The notes under the pieces were generated by a model. That model searched no databases and was not told the origin of the DNA. It saw only the letters and a program-made list of their open reading frames with translations. A stretch of 64,000 nt of DNA, from the NCBI GenBank assembly GCA_016858145.1, contig JAEHOE010000055.1:372001-436000 (forward strand). The letters are read 5' to 3'. Made by a program: the position numbers and the translations under genes. Origin of the DNA: Edaphochlamys debaryana (taxonomy: Eukaryota > Chlorophyta > Chlorophyceae > Chlamydomonadales). The number at the start of each line of letters is the position of its first letter. Within the stretch, counting starts at the first letter, position 1. Positions 10,831 through 23,300 of the stretch are shown here, piece after piece.

Positions 10831-12547
10831 CTAGCTAGCAACCAGCCGCCGCATGAGAGCCTCCCTGGCCGCCCTGCGGCTGCTCGGTGCCGCCCTGTGC
10901 CGGCTCATGTCTGGCAGCACCAGCTCCCCCGGTCGCCCCGGGGCGCACTCCATGATCCGCAGCTGCACCTGCACGCCCTCGCGCAGGGGCCCGCATCCCA
11001 AAGGGCCAGGCCCAAGCAGGCCCAACAGCTGGGCCTCGGCCTCTCGGACCTGGTCCTCCCACACAGACGACGACGCGGATGCGGCCGGGCTTCCGGCGCC
11101 CGTCTCTGCTGCTGCGGTGCAGAGCCCCCAGGCGAGATCAGCCACGAGGGCCCCAAGGATTGCCCATGGCTCAGCCCCGCCCGCGTCCGCACCCCAAGGG
11201 GCAGCCGCTGTGGGGGCGACGGAGGTGCAGCCGGCGGCCAGGGAGCTCGAACCGTGCCGCCGCGCCTCCGCCTCGGCATCCCGCTCGGCCTCAGCGCGCA
11301 GCCGCTCCACCCGGCGGCAGTTGACGTCGACCACCGCCACACAGCAGTCTCGGTTGTGCCGCCGCATCTCTTGCCGTACCTGTGGCGCATGTACGGCAGT
11401 GCAGTGCAGTACGACGGGCGTGGGCGTTTGGGAAGTGCAGTTTGCCTGCGTGGCGGCGTCGGGGCGTGCGGGTCGCCCCCGCCTGCGAACTCTCAGCGCC
11501 AGACCCGGACAGCTGCACGTTGCAGTGACCCACCTCGGTCGCGAGCAGCAGCGCTCCGAGGGTGCCCGTAGCGCCGTAACCAGACACCCACACGGCTCCC
11601 AGGCCCTTGTCCAGAAGAGCAGCTTTGGCCTGCTTCAGGTGCACGGCACGCGGCCTGCGGGCGGGGGCCGGACGGAGTTTGAGGGCTGGGGGAAGGGCTT
11701 GGCTTGGCAAGGGACGGAGGGCCTGTGCAGAAGGCACGGACGGCAACTGCCGGCTAGAATGCAGTCGCCACTGGCGCGAGCATCTCACTTGCGGGCTGCT
11801 GACGTGGGCGTGACGTCAAGAACGCTGGCCTGCATCTCTTTGCAGGGGTACAGGTCCGTGTGGAAGCCCCTCTCCATCGGCAGGCAGCCGGCCTGCAACG
11901 TCGCCGGGCGGCAGTGCAAGAGCTCTGGGAAATGACATGATGACCACGCCTTTGCCTTCACCAGACAAGCGCCCCTCTTGTGTAACCCCCACCCCAAATA
12001 GCAAACAGCCATGTGTAATCTCTCTCCCAGAAGCTGCCGCATGTCACACACCTGCAGGTCTCCAATGAACACCTGGGCCACGCCGAGGTCCCAAGCCGAC
12101 AACAACGGTGGAGGTGAGGTGGGGTAGGGGTAAGGGGCATTGCTTGACAGGTAGTAGGCCCGTGCTACCTACGAGGGGATGCCAGCTGAAGATGACCATC
12201 CTTGCAGTTGCAGTGCCTCGAAACCCCCGGTTGCTTACCCCAACTCCACGCAGATTGACCCCCGACCCCGTGCCAACGTCCGTCTCCGGGACCATCTCTG
12301 GGAGAAAGACCAGCGGGTGAAGGAACTCAGCTCCGTCGAATGACTTCCGCGTCAGCTCCAGCAGGAGAGCCAACGCCAGAGTGGCGTGTTCAGGTCCCTC
12401 CACCAGAAGCGACTGGGGCTGGACCGGGGCTTCATGGGGAGTAGGGGCACCTGGAACGCCCTCCGCTGCGGCACTTGCGGCCAGGCGAAGCAGCGCCGCC
12501 CGGGTTTCGGCTGGGCCGCGGCCGGGGCCATAGCAGGGCGGCGTCAT
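10831..12547 (-). CDS. Unidentified protein, four exons, about 452 aa
   Basis: Not recognised. Proposed exons in transcription order are 12547-12239, 12168-11789, 11654-11534 and 11379-10831 (TAG). Phases are 0, 2 and 0 across the introns and the total is 453 codons. Readable segments include LLVEGPEHATLALALLLEL, PETDVGTGSGVNLRG, DLGVAQVFIGDLQV, LGAVWVSGYGATGTLGALLL and DCCVAVVDVNCRRVERLRAE. The last is followed by an Ala/Glu-rich helical region and a C-terminus ending RRLVAS. The glycine-rich GTGSG and GYGATG stretches recall nucleotide- or SAM-binding loops, but no family match can be claimed. The exon 1/2 junction (short intron of about 70 bp) and the start ATG are the least certain. A different upstream frame from an ATG at 12746 is also open and could belong to an alternative 5' end. 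Confidence 0.5.
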
Positions 12548-12952
12548 CGGCGGTGTCGATGTAGATTGGCCGCGGTCCGCTCTCGCCGTTGCCGGGTCCC
12601 GAATCGCACTGTGCTAACGTGCGCTCTGCGAGTCTAGCGAGCAGAGAGCTTGCAGCGAGGAAGGCTTCGCAGCCTCCCGAATTGGCGCGAACGCCGACTT
12701 GGGTCCCCGGCACGACGCGAGCGCCAGTCAGACTTAATTTGTGCATGCGAACGCAAGTACGGTGGGCAGGAGGGGGCCGAGCCAGTCTTCGGGGCGAATG
12801 AAGAACGGTTGTTGGGGGCGGCAGGGGACGTGGGCTCACAGTCTTCGGGCTGATCCCAGCTGTCGATGACTGCGCCGTCCAGAGCTCAAAGCCGACCGCC
12901 TCTCTGGTTGCTCTCACATAAACTCCGTTAATTCAACCTTCTCTATCTCGCT
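12548..12952. promoter_or_regulatory. Divergent promoter region between the gene ending at 10831 and the F-box-like gene
   Basis: About 400 bp separate two divergent start codons (minus-strand ATG at 12547, plus-strand ATG at 12953), so the promoters overlap or are shared. No specific motif was identified. Part may be coding if the minus-strand gene starts further upstream. Confidence 0.45.
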
Positions 12953-15301
12953 ATGGCCGGGGCTGACGACTGCGCCGCGAAGCTGACACTCTGCGACTTG
13001 CTCGACTGCCACCTGCTTGTCGCTGAGGCTATCTACCGCTACCTTCCTAAGAGTCACCACATAAACACCCGCCTGTCTTGCCGAGCGCTGCGCAAGCTCG
13101 TGGACGATCATGTCGAGGAGCTCAGCCTGTACCTGGATCGCCTTGAGCCAAAGGAAATCATGGAGCTGAGCAGTGGCCAGCGGCTGCAGCGATGGCCCAA
13201 GTGCTGCAGCTTAACAATCGTCACTGGGAAAGCGTGCCTGGACAAGGCGATGCTCGTTTTCGGGGGCACGCCGCTCCCCGCGCACCACCAGCTCAGGACC
13301 CTTGCTCTGAAGTCTTATGTCGGTCATGGAGAGGGAGACCTCACCGGCGCGACTCTCTTTGGCGTGCTGCGGCACGTGCCCGGCCTCGAGAAACTTACCC
13401 TGAAGGCCACCCTCCGCGGCGCCGAGGCGTTGGTGTGCGACGCCTTCTCGCAACTGCACTGCCTGAAGAAGCTATCTGTCCATAACTTCTCCTGGTGCGT
13501 GCTCAGGGGTTGGGGTGATATGCGTGGCCGGGGGCTCGGGTAACCAAACCCGGCGTGCCATTGCCGGTTGGCACCCGCCCCCGCTCCCTTCGATTTTCCC
13601 TTACAGGCTCAAGGACGCCGGAGACAGCCTCCCCGGCCTGACGAGTCTGACCGTTACCGGCGGTGGCCCGGGCTTCCCGGACGTGGACTTCAGCCCCATC
13701 TCCCGGCTGCGGGGCCTGCGCGAGTTGGACCTATCTGCATATGACCGTAACCCTAAGTCCAGGACCTGCGAAAGATCCTGGACGCTGTCCCGGCCTCCGT
13801 GAGCCGCGTACACCTGGAGGACTTCGGCCTCGGAGAGGTGCGCGGGCAGGCGGACGGTACGACGGGTGCGCTGATTTGCCATGTAAGGCACCCACATGGG
13901 GCATTGATCCTGGAACGCAACACCTGGTCTCGCAGTATGGCGACAGCGACTCTACCTGCATTCTTTCGGGAGGGCTTCTCAGCTCGGTGCACTTCGGGAG
14001 CGGCTACTTCGACAACCCTACCGACGTCACGGCCTTCCTCGCGGAGTTGCTGCGGTGGAAGGCGCTGGGGCCCCGCCTGGCTCTGCTCGATCTGGGCTTC
14101 GAAGTCTTGTTAAGCGGCGGTTCACCCGCCCCAGGTAACCCTCCGGCTATTTGTCCTGCGGTTCCAGATGCTTGGGATTGGGGCTTGACAACTTCTTGGG
14201 CGCGCCAACGTTGCATCTGTCACAGCTTCCAGTTCTTACACACACGGACTACCCTCCTGGGCCTGATCCAGGTCCTGCGAGGGAACTGCTGGCGCGCTGC
14301 GATGAGGTCAGGCTGCAGCAGCTTCAGTGGTGTGAGGGGGGCACGGCTGAGGACGTGCTCGAGATGGTTCGGCATTACGGCCTGCCGGAGTCCCTCGAGT
14401 GTTTCGGCGAGGGTTACCTGAGTCTGCGGCCGATGGGTGAGCCGTCCCCGGCGGGGGGTTCCGGCCGAGGCCCTGGCCAGGCCCAGCCCTGGGGGGCTTC
14501 AGTCACGCCCCCGCTCTCACCGGAGGCCGTGGCGGCAAGGGTGGCCGGGCGAATGGCGGACGGAGTCGACGCCGCAAGCGCGTTCAGCCTGCTGCTGCGC
14601 GGCCGTGCGCTGCGTGCGCTGCTTGCTGACGAAGACGCGCTGCACGACACCATGCTGGGCGTTGACCGTGCGCTGACCGAGCGGCTGGGCCCGGCGGCAA
14701 GCGGCAGTAGCCACGTGGTGTCGTACCAGCCGCTGTCCAGTGCCGGGACGCTGGTGCTGCACTGCAGCGATGCGGCCGCACGGGCCGCGGCTGAGGCGGC
14801 GGCGGGGTCACTTGTGGAGCAGGGCAGGGTGGGGGCTTGTGGAGGAGGCGGCGCCAAGGACGCCGGTGCCACACAGGCCGAGCTGGCGGTGCTGCCGTGT
14901 CACAGCTCGTACGACATCGACCCACTAAAGGTGGGGTGCAGTCCGACCTGGTCAGTGTGGTAGGCAAGGCACACAGACGCTTAACAGTGCATCTTTGCAT
15001 GGCGCAAACTCCGCGTTGCCGTGTGCCCGCTCGACGTAAGACATTGTACGGCACCACCCTCAGCCTTGTCGTATTGCCGTGCTCTCCCATCTGTAGACGG
15101 ATCTTGAATCAACCTGCCGCGCCTCAACCCACCCAACCGCAGGAGGTGCAGGCGCTGTGGGACGGCAAGGACGAGGGCGGGCCCGGCCCCGCCACCGGGA
15201 GCCGCGAGGGCGAGGTCGAGCGGCTGCGGTGGGCCCTGGAGACGTGGGAGCGGCTCATTGCATTGTCGGAGGAGTGGGCAGAGGAGTCGTACCTATCATG
15301 A
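12953..15301 (+). CDS. F-box/LRR-like protein with an apparent internal frameshift
   Basis: Likely a substrate-recognition or scaffold protein of a lineage-expanded F-box/LRR type. Exons are 12953-13494, 13607-13837, 13936-14134, 14272-14930 and 15143-15301 (TGA). The N-terminal 50 residues (LLDCHLLVAEAIYRYLPK, then RLSCRALRKLVDDHVEEL) have the layout of an F-box followed by the segment that leads into repeats. LRR-like units follow: LKKLSVHNFSW, LPGLTSLTVTGG, LRGLRELDLSAY, VSRVHLEDFGLGE and ALLDLGFEVLLSG. The C-terminal third is Ala-rich and helical and ends in a Glu/Trp-rich helix. In exon 2 the reading frame changes between LRELDLSAYD and DLRKILDAVPASVSRVHL, at about 13740-13770, and the exon sum is 2 nt off a multiple of three. 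Either a small indel has broken the gene or the base sequence is wrong there. Confidence 0.6.
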
Positions 15302-15303
15302 GG

Positions 15304-15600
15304 TGTCAGCAGCAGGGCGGATGGACGCGAGCAGGGGGGAGGCGAGCGGATGCGGCCATCTGGCGTCTGTCAGTGGTGTTAGGCCCGGGCCGAGGCCTCG
15401 GGCCCTCCATCGGTTGATAAAGCACGTAGCTGGGGGTCAGCAGCGGGGCGGATGGACGCGAGCAGGGTCGGGGTGGGGGGGGGCCGGGGGGCGAGCGGAT
15501 GGCGTCTGGCGTCTGGCATGCCTTCATCATAGGCGTGAGGCCCGGGCCTCTGCCGGTCGAAGACGTACGTAGCTAGGGGTTAGCGGTGGGGCGGAGGGTA
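15304..15600. repeat. Diverged tandem repeat, unit about 130-145 bp, about 2.2 copies
   Basis: Unit 1 begins near 15304 and unit 2 near 15433. Both contain GGCGGATGGACGCGAGCAGG, then GCGAGCGGATG, a GGCGTCTG block, AGGCCCGGGC and end in an ACGTAGCT block. A third unit starts at about 15579 and is cut short. The array lies directly after the stop codon, in the 3' UTR. Confidence 0.7.
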
Positions 15601-16909
15601 TCTGCAAGGGGTGACAGACAAGATACGGTGCACACACGACATGCGACGCGTAAAGAGGATGACCATCACCAACTAGCGCTGAGCACGCCGAGCCGACAGG
15701 GGCTTATGCTAAGGTTACAGCCTTGACGCAGAGGGCTTGGGGACTGCTTTGACTTGGGGACTGCTGTGACTTCAACATCGCCCAGGGCGCAGACCTTGAC
15801 GGAAGCCTGAGTGAGCATGTGGAGGGGGGGAGCGAGGAGCGAGCCGGGCATGCTAAAGCATGTTGGTGCGCGATTCAACGATAAGGCCTTTACTTGTGTG
15901 ATGATCTGCATTGCGTGGTGGCACGACGCCAGCTTGTAGTAGCCGCCTTGCTTGTGGAGATTGCTTGAGCGGCTTGGCCTACGGGCCCTGGGGGTAGGTT
16001 GAGTGGACCGGTCACTGGCTGAAGCGGAAACACGGTTCGGGCCTAGCTTGGGCCCGCCTGGGCGGGACGGCGATGGAGAGGCTCTCCAGGTAGGAGAGCT
16101 GTTGAGAGCTGTTTGCGTGAGCGCCCAACGCAAGTCCTGGTCCATGGTCCATGGTCCCCGGCAGCCCCAAGGCCCCCAATCGGCCCCACACGCCAGCGCC
16201 CTGCCTCCGTCTGGTGCCGTCCAGCGCTAGGAATCCAATCCTGCTGCCGGCCGTCGAGACTCGGGAGTCCCTGCCCTCCGGGCAAATGAAGACCTCACCT
16301 CACAGGCCTGCGCTCCTAGCGAAGCCTCAATAACCCACACAGGCAGCCACCTCTCGGGCCTTGACAGCTGCCCTGGTCGAATGATGAGATCTATGCTATG
16401 GTCCCAAGGGCTGGGCCTCACATCCTCAAATGCCGAAGTCAACCTTCCGAGCCGTCGCAGCATCCGACATCCGAGTACCGGTGACTGCGCCAGCGCCTGT
16501 GCAAATCCGGCCGGGCTCCTTCCTGCAGCTCTTCAATGCCCTCGCCCGACGACCTGGGCCACGTGTGGTACGGTACTCCGCCCACAGCCAAGCGTCCAAG
16601 CGACCTTCACGCAACCTCCTAGCCCAAACGGCTGAGCCCAGTCCTCATCAAGCCCCGCCCTGTCCCCGTCCGCCTCCACGCTCCACCAAACCCGCCTCCC
16701 ACTGGCACCATTTCCGCAGCACGGCATCAGCCTTCAGCAAGACAGCAACATGGCAATCCGACGTGACCTGGACCCCCGCAGGCGCTCCCAGCCTAGGCTC
16801 CACCACCTCTCTCTCGCTGCGCTACCCTCCGTCCCTAGCCAGCCCCCGCCGCGCCCGTGCAGCTCTGTGCTTGTCCTCCAAGCCCTTCAGTGCGTGTCTG
16901 CCGCCAGCG

Positions 16910-17025
16910 CCACCTGCGAAACCCACACCGCACCGCACGCATGCACCCAACATGCATGCATGCACCCAACATGCAAAACCCAACCCAAACCCAAAACCCA
17001 ACCCGCACCGCACCGCACGCTTGCA
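16910..17025. repeat. Simple-sequence tract rich in AACCCA and GCACCGCAC
   Basis: Short tandem motifs include ATGCATGCATGCACCCAACA, repeated AACCCA-like units and CGCACCGCACCGCACGC. The array is irregular and is not the algal telomere repeat. Confidence 0.6.
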
Positions 17026-17370
17026 CGCACTCTCGTCTCCGCCACACCTGATGCACCCATGATGCACACCCACAGGAGGCACCGCACCGCCAGCGTGCCT
17101 CGCAAGTCGCGACCGCAGCTCCGTCCTCTGTCCCACCGCCCCGCAGGCAGCACGCAACAGCCCGGCCTCACGGCTCCCCGCCACCCATCCCTGGGCACAG
17201 CTGCACATCGCCTTGCTACAGCCCTGGGTAGAGCAGGAGCCACCAGCCCCCGGCCCATGGGGCTAACGGCTGCTCCTCCACCCCTGCGCCCCGAGGAGTC
17301 ATTGTAGTCCTGCGCTGCCCGTCAACGGATGGGGGGCTCCCCAGCCCGCCTCCGGCCAGTGGTGTCAAAG

Positions 17371-20300
17371 CTACCGCCTCTTCGCCGAAGGCCCCTCCTC
17401 CTCCTCCTCCTCCTCCCATTCCCCCTCGTCGTCATCCTCCTCGTCCTCATCCTCTTCCACCCAATCCCCCTCCACGCCCTCCCACTCCCCGCCGTGCGCC
17501 GCCTTGCCGGCTTTGCCAGCCCCCGGTGGCCCCGGCAGCGCCCTTAAGCCCCCTCCGCCCCCGCCCCTTCCCATCTCGAACCCAGCCTGCGCCACAGCCA
17601 TAGGCATAGCGACCTGGGCGGCAAACGTAGCCTTCATCTCCGCGTTAAGGTTACCGTGGCGCATGGCCGTCAGTCGTGCGGCGGTGGAGGCGAAGTCTGC
17701 GGCCGTGGGGCCCCGCGCGGGGGCGGCCCGGGGTGCGGCGCTGCGACCCGGGCGGCGCTGGAGGGCGATGGAGGAGCCGCGGCGGTGCAGGAACCTGGGC
17801 GGGGGTTGGGTAGGGAAGCGGGGGCATCAGCTAGGGCGGAAACGTACGCACGAGGCCCCCTTTTGCACCCACCAGCAGCCCTTCCCCTCCACCGCTGCAA
17901 CCATGGCACAATCTTAACCACAATGCCCCGCCCTCCCCCCGGCACCCACCATCCGTCCTGCTCCAGCGCCTCGTCCACCGTCCTGCCGCCGCGGGGGGGC
18001 GCCCGGGAGCCACTGCCGCCGCCGGGGCCCCGGCCCGAGGAGGCGGCCCCGCCCGAGGCACCCGCGCCGCCGCCCCCCTGCCCCGGCGGAGCCTCCAGCA
18101 GCGGCACAGGCGTGCGGACCCTGTGAGCAGGTGAGCGGGGAATGTGAGGACGAGAGGAGGAGGGCAGGATGAGGCCCCTCGGCTCTGCGCTTGGGGCCAG
18201 GACAGCGCCAGAGCGGGCGTGCCATCCTTCCACTTGCTCTACCAGTCCCTGCCGCCTCAACCAAATGCTCCCGGTCCCCGCAACACTGCCCCGGCATCCC
18301 TTGCTCTCCCGCCACCCCCGTTGACCATGCGTGCCCCGCCAGCCGATCTCAAGATCCCCAGATCCGCACCTGCCGTACATGCAGTCGAGCAGGAGCTCCA
18401 CCTCCGGCTCCTCTGTGTCCCACCCCTCTGCCCCTGCCCCGCCCCTCCCTGCCCCCCCGCCGCCAGCCCCGCTTCCGCCGCCGTCCTCCCAAACGCGCGC
18501 CCGCAGGAACGCCTCCGCCTGCTGGCTGGGGCCCGGCAGCACGATCTCCAGGGCCCCGGTAGATCCAGATCCGGAATCCGCGGCGCTGGCCTGCAGGGCC
18601 GTCACCACGGATCGAAGGTCGGATCGGGAGATGTCGCCGCGGGCTGCAGGGGGAGAGGGTGAGGGTTGAGGGTGAGGGTGAGGGGAGGAGCTGGAAGGGA
18701 CCACGGCATAGAAACACGAGTGCCGTGGTGGTGGAATGTGGATCGCAGGGGCTCCATCCCCCTCCCCCGCCTGCCCCCGTCCCGCAGGCCCATCCCCGAC
18801 CGCCGCCCCTCACCCGCCGCCTCCGCCACCTTGGCCGCCGCTATGCGCCCCGCCCACACGGCCTGCTGCCGGTCCACCCTCTCCTGGAGGCGGGGCAGGT
18901 GGTACCTGGGGGGAGGGGGAGGGAAGGGAGGAACACGGTGTTTGTGCAACAACAGGGTGTGTGATCAACAGTGGCACCGCGAGCCCCACCCAAGCCCGTC
19001 GCTTGCACATGCCGAGCCCATTCATGGTCCTCCCTTCTCACTCCTCCCAGCTCACCTGCCCTGAAACAGCTGCAGCCGAAACTTCTCGCACACATTCCGC
19101 TCCAGCACCTCCCAGGCCCCCGCCTCCCCGCGGTGACGCACCGCCCACACCGCCGCCCCGCCCGCCGAGCCCCACAGCCACAGCGGCATCGACCACAGGG
19201 CGAACCGCCACAGGCCCCAGCAGGCCCACCGGGCCCAGGCCGGCAGCAGGCGAAGGGCCAGCAGGTGCAGCGGGTGGAGCACGAGGGCGGCGGCGTGCTC
19301 CAGCCAGTCGAGGAGGCTGGCCGAGAGCTGGAGGGGGGAGGGGGGTTGCGGAGGAGGGGACAAGGAGCAGGGGGCAGGCAGGCGGAGGAAGGAGACAGAA
19401 GGTGATCATCTGGGTGAGAAAGTGAGGCTGCCCGGCGAACCGTGAGCTACTGCTGGGGGCTCACTGTGAAACGGTTGTTGTAAGGTCCGCCCCTCGCCCC
19501 TGCACACCCACCTCCAGTATCCGCAAACTTAGAGCACCCACCCCACCCCTCCCATCCACACCCACCTGCGGAAAGTAGGCCCCCACCGCCGCCGTTGCCC
19601 CGTGCGCCAGTCCCCACATCAGCACCGCAATGACCAGGGCGAGGAACAGCATGAGGGCCCCGGGCAGCCAGGCGGGGGGGCGGCTGGAGGCGGCAAGCTC
19701 GTCGGAGCGGGACAGGCGGGCCTGGGGAAAGAGGGGAGGGGAGGGAAAGCAGCGGGAGGCGAGGGGAGTGGCGCAGGGGCTGCGTGGACACCCGAACCTC
19801 AGCCTCAACCCAACCTCGACCTCAACATCTGCCCTCTCCCCTCAGCCCTGGGTCCGGTCTTAACTCGGGCCCTTCCCACCTACCGTGCGCAGGTTGCTGC
19901 GGGCCGAGGCTGACTCGGGCAGCATCTCCGCCAGGCCCTCGAGCATCTCCTGATGAGTCGAGAGACGGAGAGGGAGGGAGGGGGAGAGGTGAGGAGGGAG
20001 GACGGGAGAGAGGCTTGCCGTTGCTCGTCACAACGCCCTTCCCCTCCACCGTGACCCCTCCCGCTCAGCTCCAGAGACGCCCTTCCCCGCCCCCGCCGCT
20101 CTGTTGGTGGCTGCCGGTACCACTTCCTCGGGCAGCAAGCTTTTTCCCTCAACCGGCCTCCCCTCACAAACACGACTGCACTAATACTCATCACGCGCCG
20201 ACCCCACGCATTTACACACACCAGGAGCCAAAAGTCATATGGGTAATCACAACAGGCACCCCACACCCTGACTGCCCACCGCTCTGTTGGTGGCGGCCGG

Positions 20301-23300
20301 GACCACATCCTCGGGCAGCTTGCCGGAGCCGCCCCAGCTGCGGGGGGTGACCAGGTAGCTGCAGGCGTGGGGAGGAGCGGAGGAGAGGGCGGGTGGGGAG
20401 CTGGGGACGAGGGTGGGAGGTGGGGGTTTCTGGGCTGTCAGCGGAAGGGTGGAGGGACAAACCACGCGCTGGGTAGGGAAGGGCGGCCCCCGTGTGAGGA
20501 GGCCTTGACCTGGGCTCATGGGCCATGGCCTCTCCAGTTACCTTCACCCTGCCTTGCCCCGTCTTACCGCGCATAGGTGAGTGGCATGAGGTCGGACAGA
20601 AACTGATCCACCTCCGCCTCCAGAGCCCCCTGCCGCCCGTCGCCCCCGCCCTTGCCCTTGCCGCCGCCGCCCTCCTTGGCTGCCAAGGGTGTCTCGGGTG
20701 GGGGCACGATCTGTGGCCCAGAACCCATGCGAACCAAAAAACGTTGTCAAAGCGGAGAGCAGCATGCGTGCTATCGGACAGAAAGGCTTTGTGCGTGAAG
20801 CAGGAGGAGCCAACGAGACGCTATCGCGCGAGGGCATGTGTGGTCCAGGGGCATGTGGCGCGGCAGCCACTGATAACAGGGGCGTCAATGCCGCTGGCCC
20901 ACACGCTGGGTCCGCGTTGTTGGTGCGTCTCTTGGCCTCCGAGCCACCATGTAAGCCTTTTTTGAAAAGAAGAAAACACGCTGCGGCCCTAGGGCGGGGC
21001 CGCCAGGGCAGGACAGACCAGGGTGCGCGGGGGGCCCCCACCCCACCCCTCCCCTCCCCTCGCCGCCTCTCCCCCACCCTACCTGCATCAATCGGGCCTT
21101 GAGCACTCCCAGGGTGCGCCGCTGCTGCTCGTCTGACTGGAGGGAGGAGGAGATCTGGGGGGTAGAGAGGGCACAGGGGAGGGAGGGTAGAGAGGGCACA
21201 GGGGAGGGAGGGCCGAGTGGGCAGAGGGGAGCGAGGGTACGGCGTGTGGGGCAAGAGCACGAGAGTGCAAGGCGACTGGTGGGGGCGACTGGCGCACTGC
21301 ACCGTGCCAATACACACCCTCCGCTCCCCCCTCTGTTCCCCCTCCCACCTGCTGCCACGCGTCGTGGTGCTCCTCTAGTGCACTGCCCATGCCCCTGCAC
21401 CGTGCCAATACACACCATGCCCCCCTCCTTCCCCCCTCTGTTCCCCCTCCCACCTGCTGCCACGCGTCGTGCTGCTCCTCCAGAACCTGGATGCACTGCC
21501 CGCTCACGGCCTCCCCCGCCAGCGCCGCCGCGTGCTCCCATCCGCAGCCCGCCAGCCCCCCCGCTCCGCCGAGGGAGGACTCCACGCGGCGGAGGGCGAT
21601 GGAGGCGGCGCGGCAGAGCAGGACGGAGGACTGTTGGGGGGCGGGGCAGGGGGACCGGGCGGGGACGGAGGGTAGTGGGTCGGGGCCAGGGTGCAAGAGG
21701 TGGTTGGGACAGCGCGTCGGGGCGGGGGCGTAGCGCAGTCAACGCAACTCGACAGGGAAGTGCCACCTACGCCTGACACCAGCAGCACAGGGCAGAGCGC
21801 GGGTTTTGCACGGACCGGCTCCCGCCCAGAACCCAGCGCCGAACCCAGCCTAGCACCACCACCGCGGCTCAATCCACCCACCCACCCACCCACCAGTACG
21901 CCCGCCAGCGCCGCCGCCACCTTTTCCCGACCCGGGGCGTCCCGCGGCGGCGCCCGAGAGCCCAAGCGGCGGGGCGAGTGGAGCTTGAGCTCTTGGGCCG
22001 ACACCCGAAACTCCACCTCCTGGAGAAGGGGGTGGGTGGGTGGGGCGTTTGAAGCTGAGCGGGATCGGAGGGAAGGGGTAGGAGTAAAAGGGACCGAGAG
22101 GAGAGCTTGGGCGGATGGGGGGGGCACAGGGCAGCGAGATGAGGGCTTCGGCTCCTCCGGCCACACCCTACAGGGGGCCTGATGAGGGGAGGCATGCCGA
22201 GCACAAGCGCAATAGCACCCCATAACCCACCACCCAGGTGCCAGGTGTCCGTGCTTCCCCCTATCCGTCCCCACGTTCCCCAGCCGACCCCCAGGCCCCC
22301 GCTCCGCATCGGTCCATCCATGCACACGGCAGCGGCCGGAAGGGAGGAAGGGTGGTGGAAGGCGAGGTCACCAGGCACAGCTGATGTAACTCATTCACTC
22401 ACCGGTCCGTCCACGCACACCGCCAGCATCACAAAGCGCTTGCCGGGCTCCTCGATCAGCACACCCTTAGAGCGGAAGGGGCGCGCCTGCGGGTGTAAGA
22501 GAGGCGAGGCGAGGGATGAGGAGGGGCCGGGATGCGGAAGGTGCTTCTGTCCGGCGGTCCTACTCATCCGCCAACCAATCCCCCAGACTTCGGTTGCTGG
22601 ACCCCAGCCGCCAGGCTCCAACCGCCAACCGCCAACTCCCAACCGCCAGCCGCCGCCTCACCGATGCCTTGATGATTAGCCCGGGCTGCACGCCCCGCTG
22701 CAGCGCCTTCTTTCCCACAGACTGTTGGGGGGTAAGAGGCCAGGGTGGGATGGGGACGGAGCGGACGGCAAGGAGGAGGAGGAGGAGGAGGAGGCGAGGC
22801 GCCTTGGTAGCCTTCGGCGGCTGGGGGGCTGGTTGAGAGAGCTAGGTTGCGCTGGGGTTGGGTCCCTGGCGTCGCCTGGGTCTGGGGCCCGCCTTTGGGG
22901 CGCCCACGGGGTTTGGTGAAGTACCGGCCTCCGTACCTGCATGTCGTGTTCTGCGAAGACGTACGGCAGGAGCCGTACGCCCGGGAGCATGCCGATGCAG
23001 ACCTCAGCTAGGGGCTCAATGTCCGCTGGGGGTCGGTGAAGGAAAGGAATGGGGGATTGCCGTGTTTTGTTGGATGCCGTTCTCTGGGAGCCCAGCCCTG
23101 AGCTGGTTGTGGATTGCGGACCCCCGGTACCTCCGAAGCTGGGTGAATGCCGTATTATCTGTAATGCTGCAGCACGTTTCAGCCCTATGACCGCCCCTCC
23201 CGCGTTGACCGAACCGCTCAGCCCCTCGTGACCAAGACCTTCCCCATGAGCAACCCCTGACCGAAGTCAGCCAACTGCGGCCCCTCCACCTATCCTGCCC

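Larger units (their letters stand above)
15302..17370. other. Intergenic: 3' ends of the F-box-like gene and paralogue B
   Basis: Two convergent genes end on either side. The stretch begins with diverged tandem repeats (15304-15600) and later has a CA/AACCC-rich simple-sequence tract (about 16910-17025). Several long open frames occur on both strands but none shows recognisable composition or motifs. Confidence 0.5.

Noticed and set aside
13755..13770. 16-nt 'intron' GTAACCCTAAGTCCAG in the F-box-like gene
   Set aside because: Too short for spliceosomal removal, and its length (1 mod 3) does not restore the downstream frame.
16975..17010. Interstitial telomere repeat
   Set aside because: AACCCA-type units do not match the TTTTAGGG telomere repeat of these algae and are irregular.
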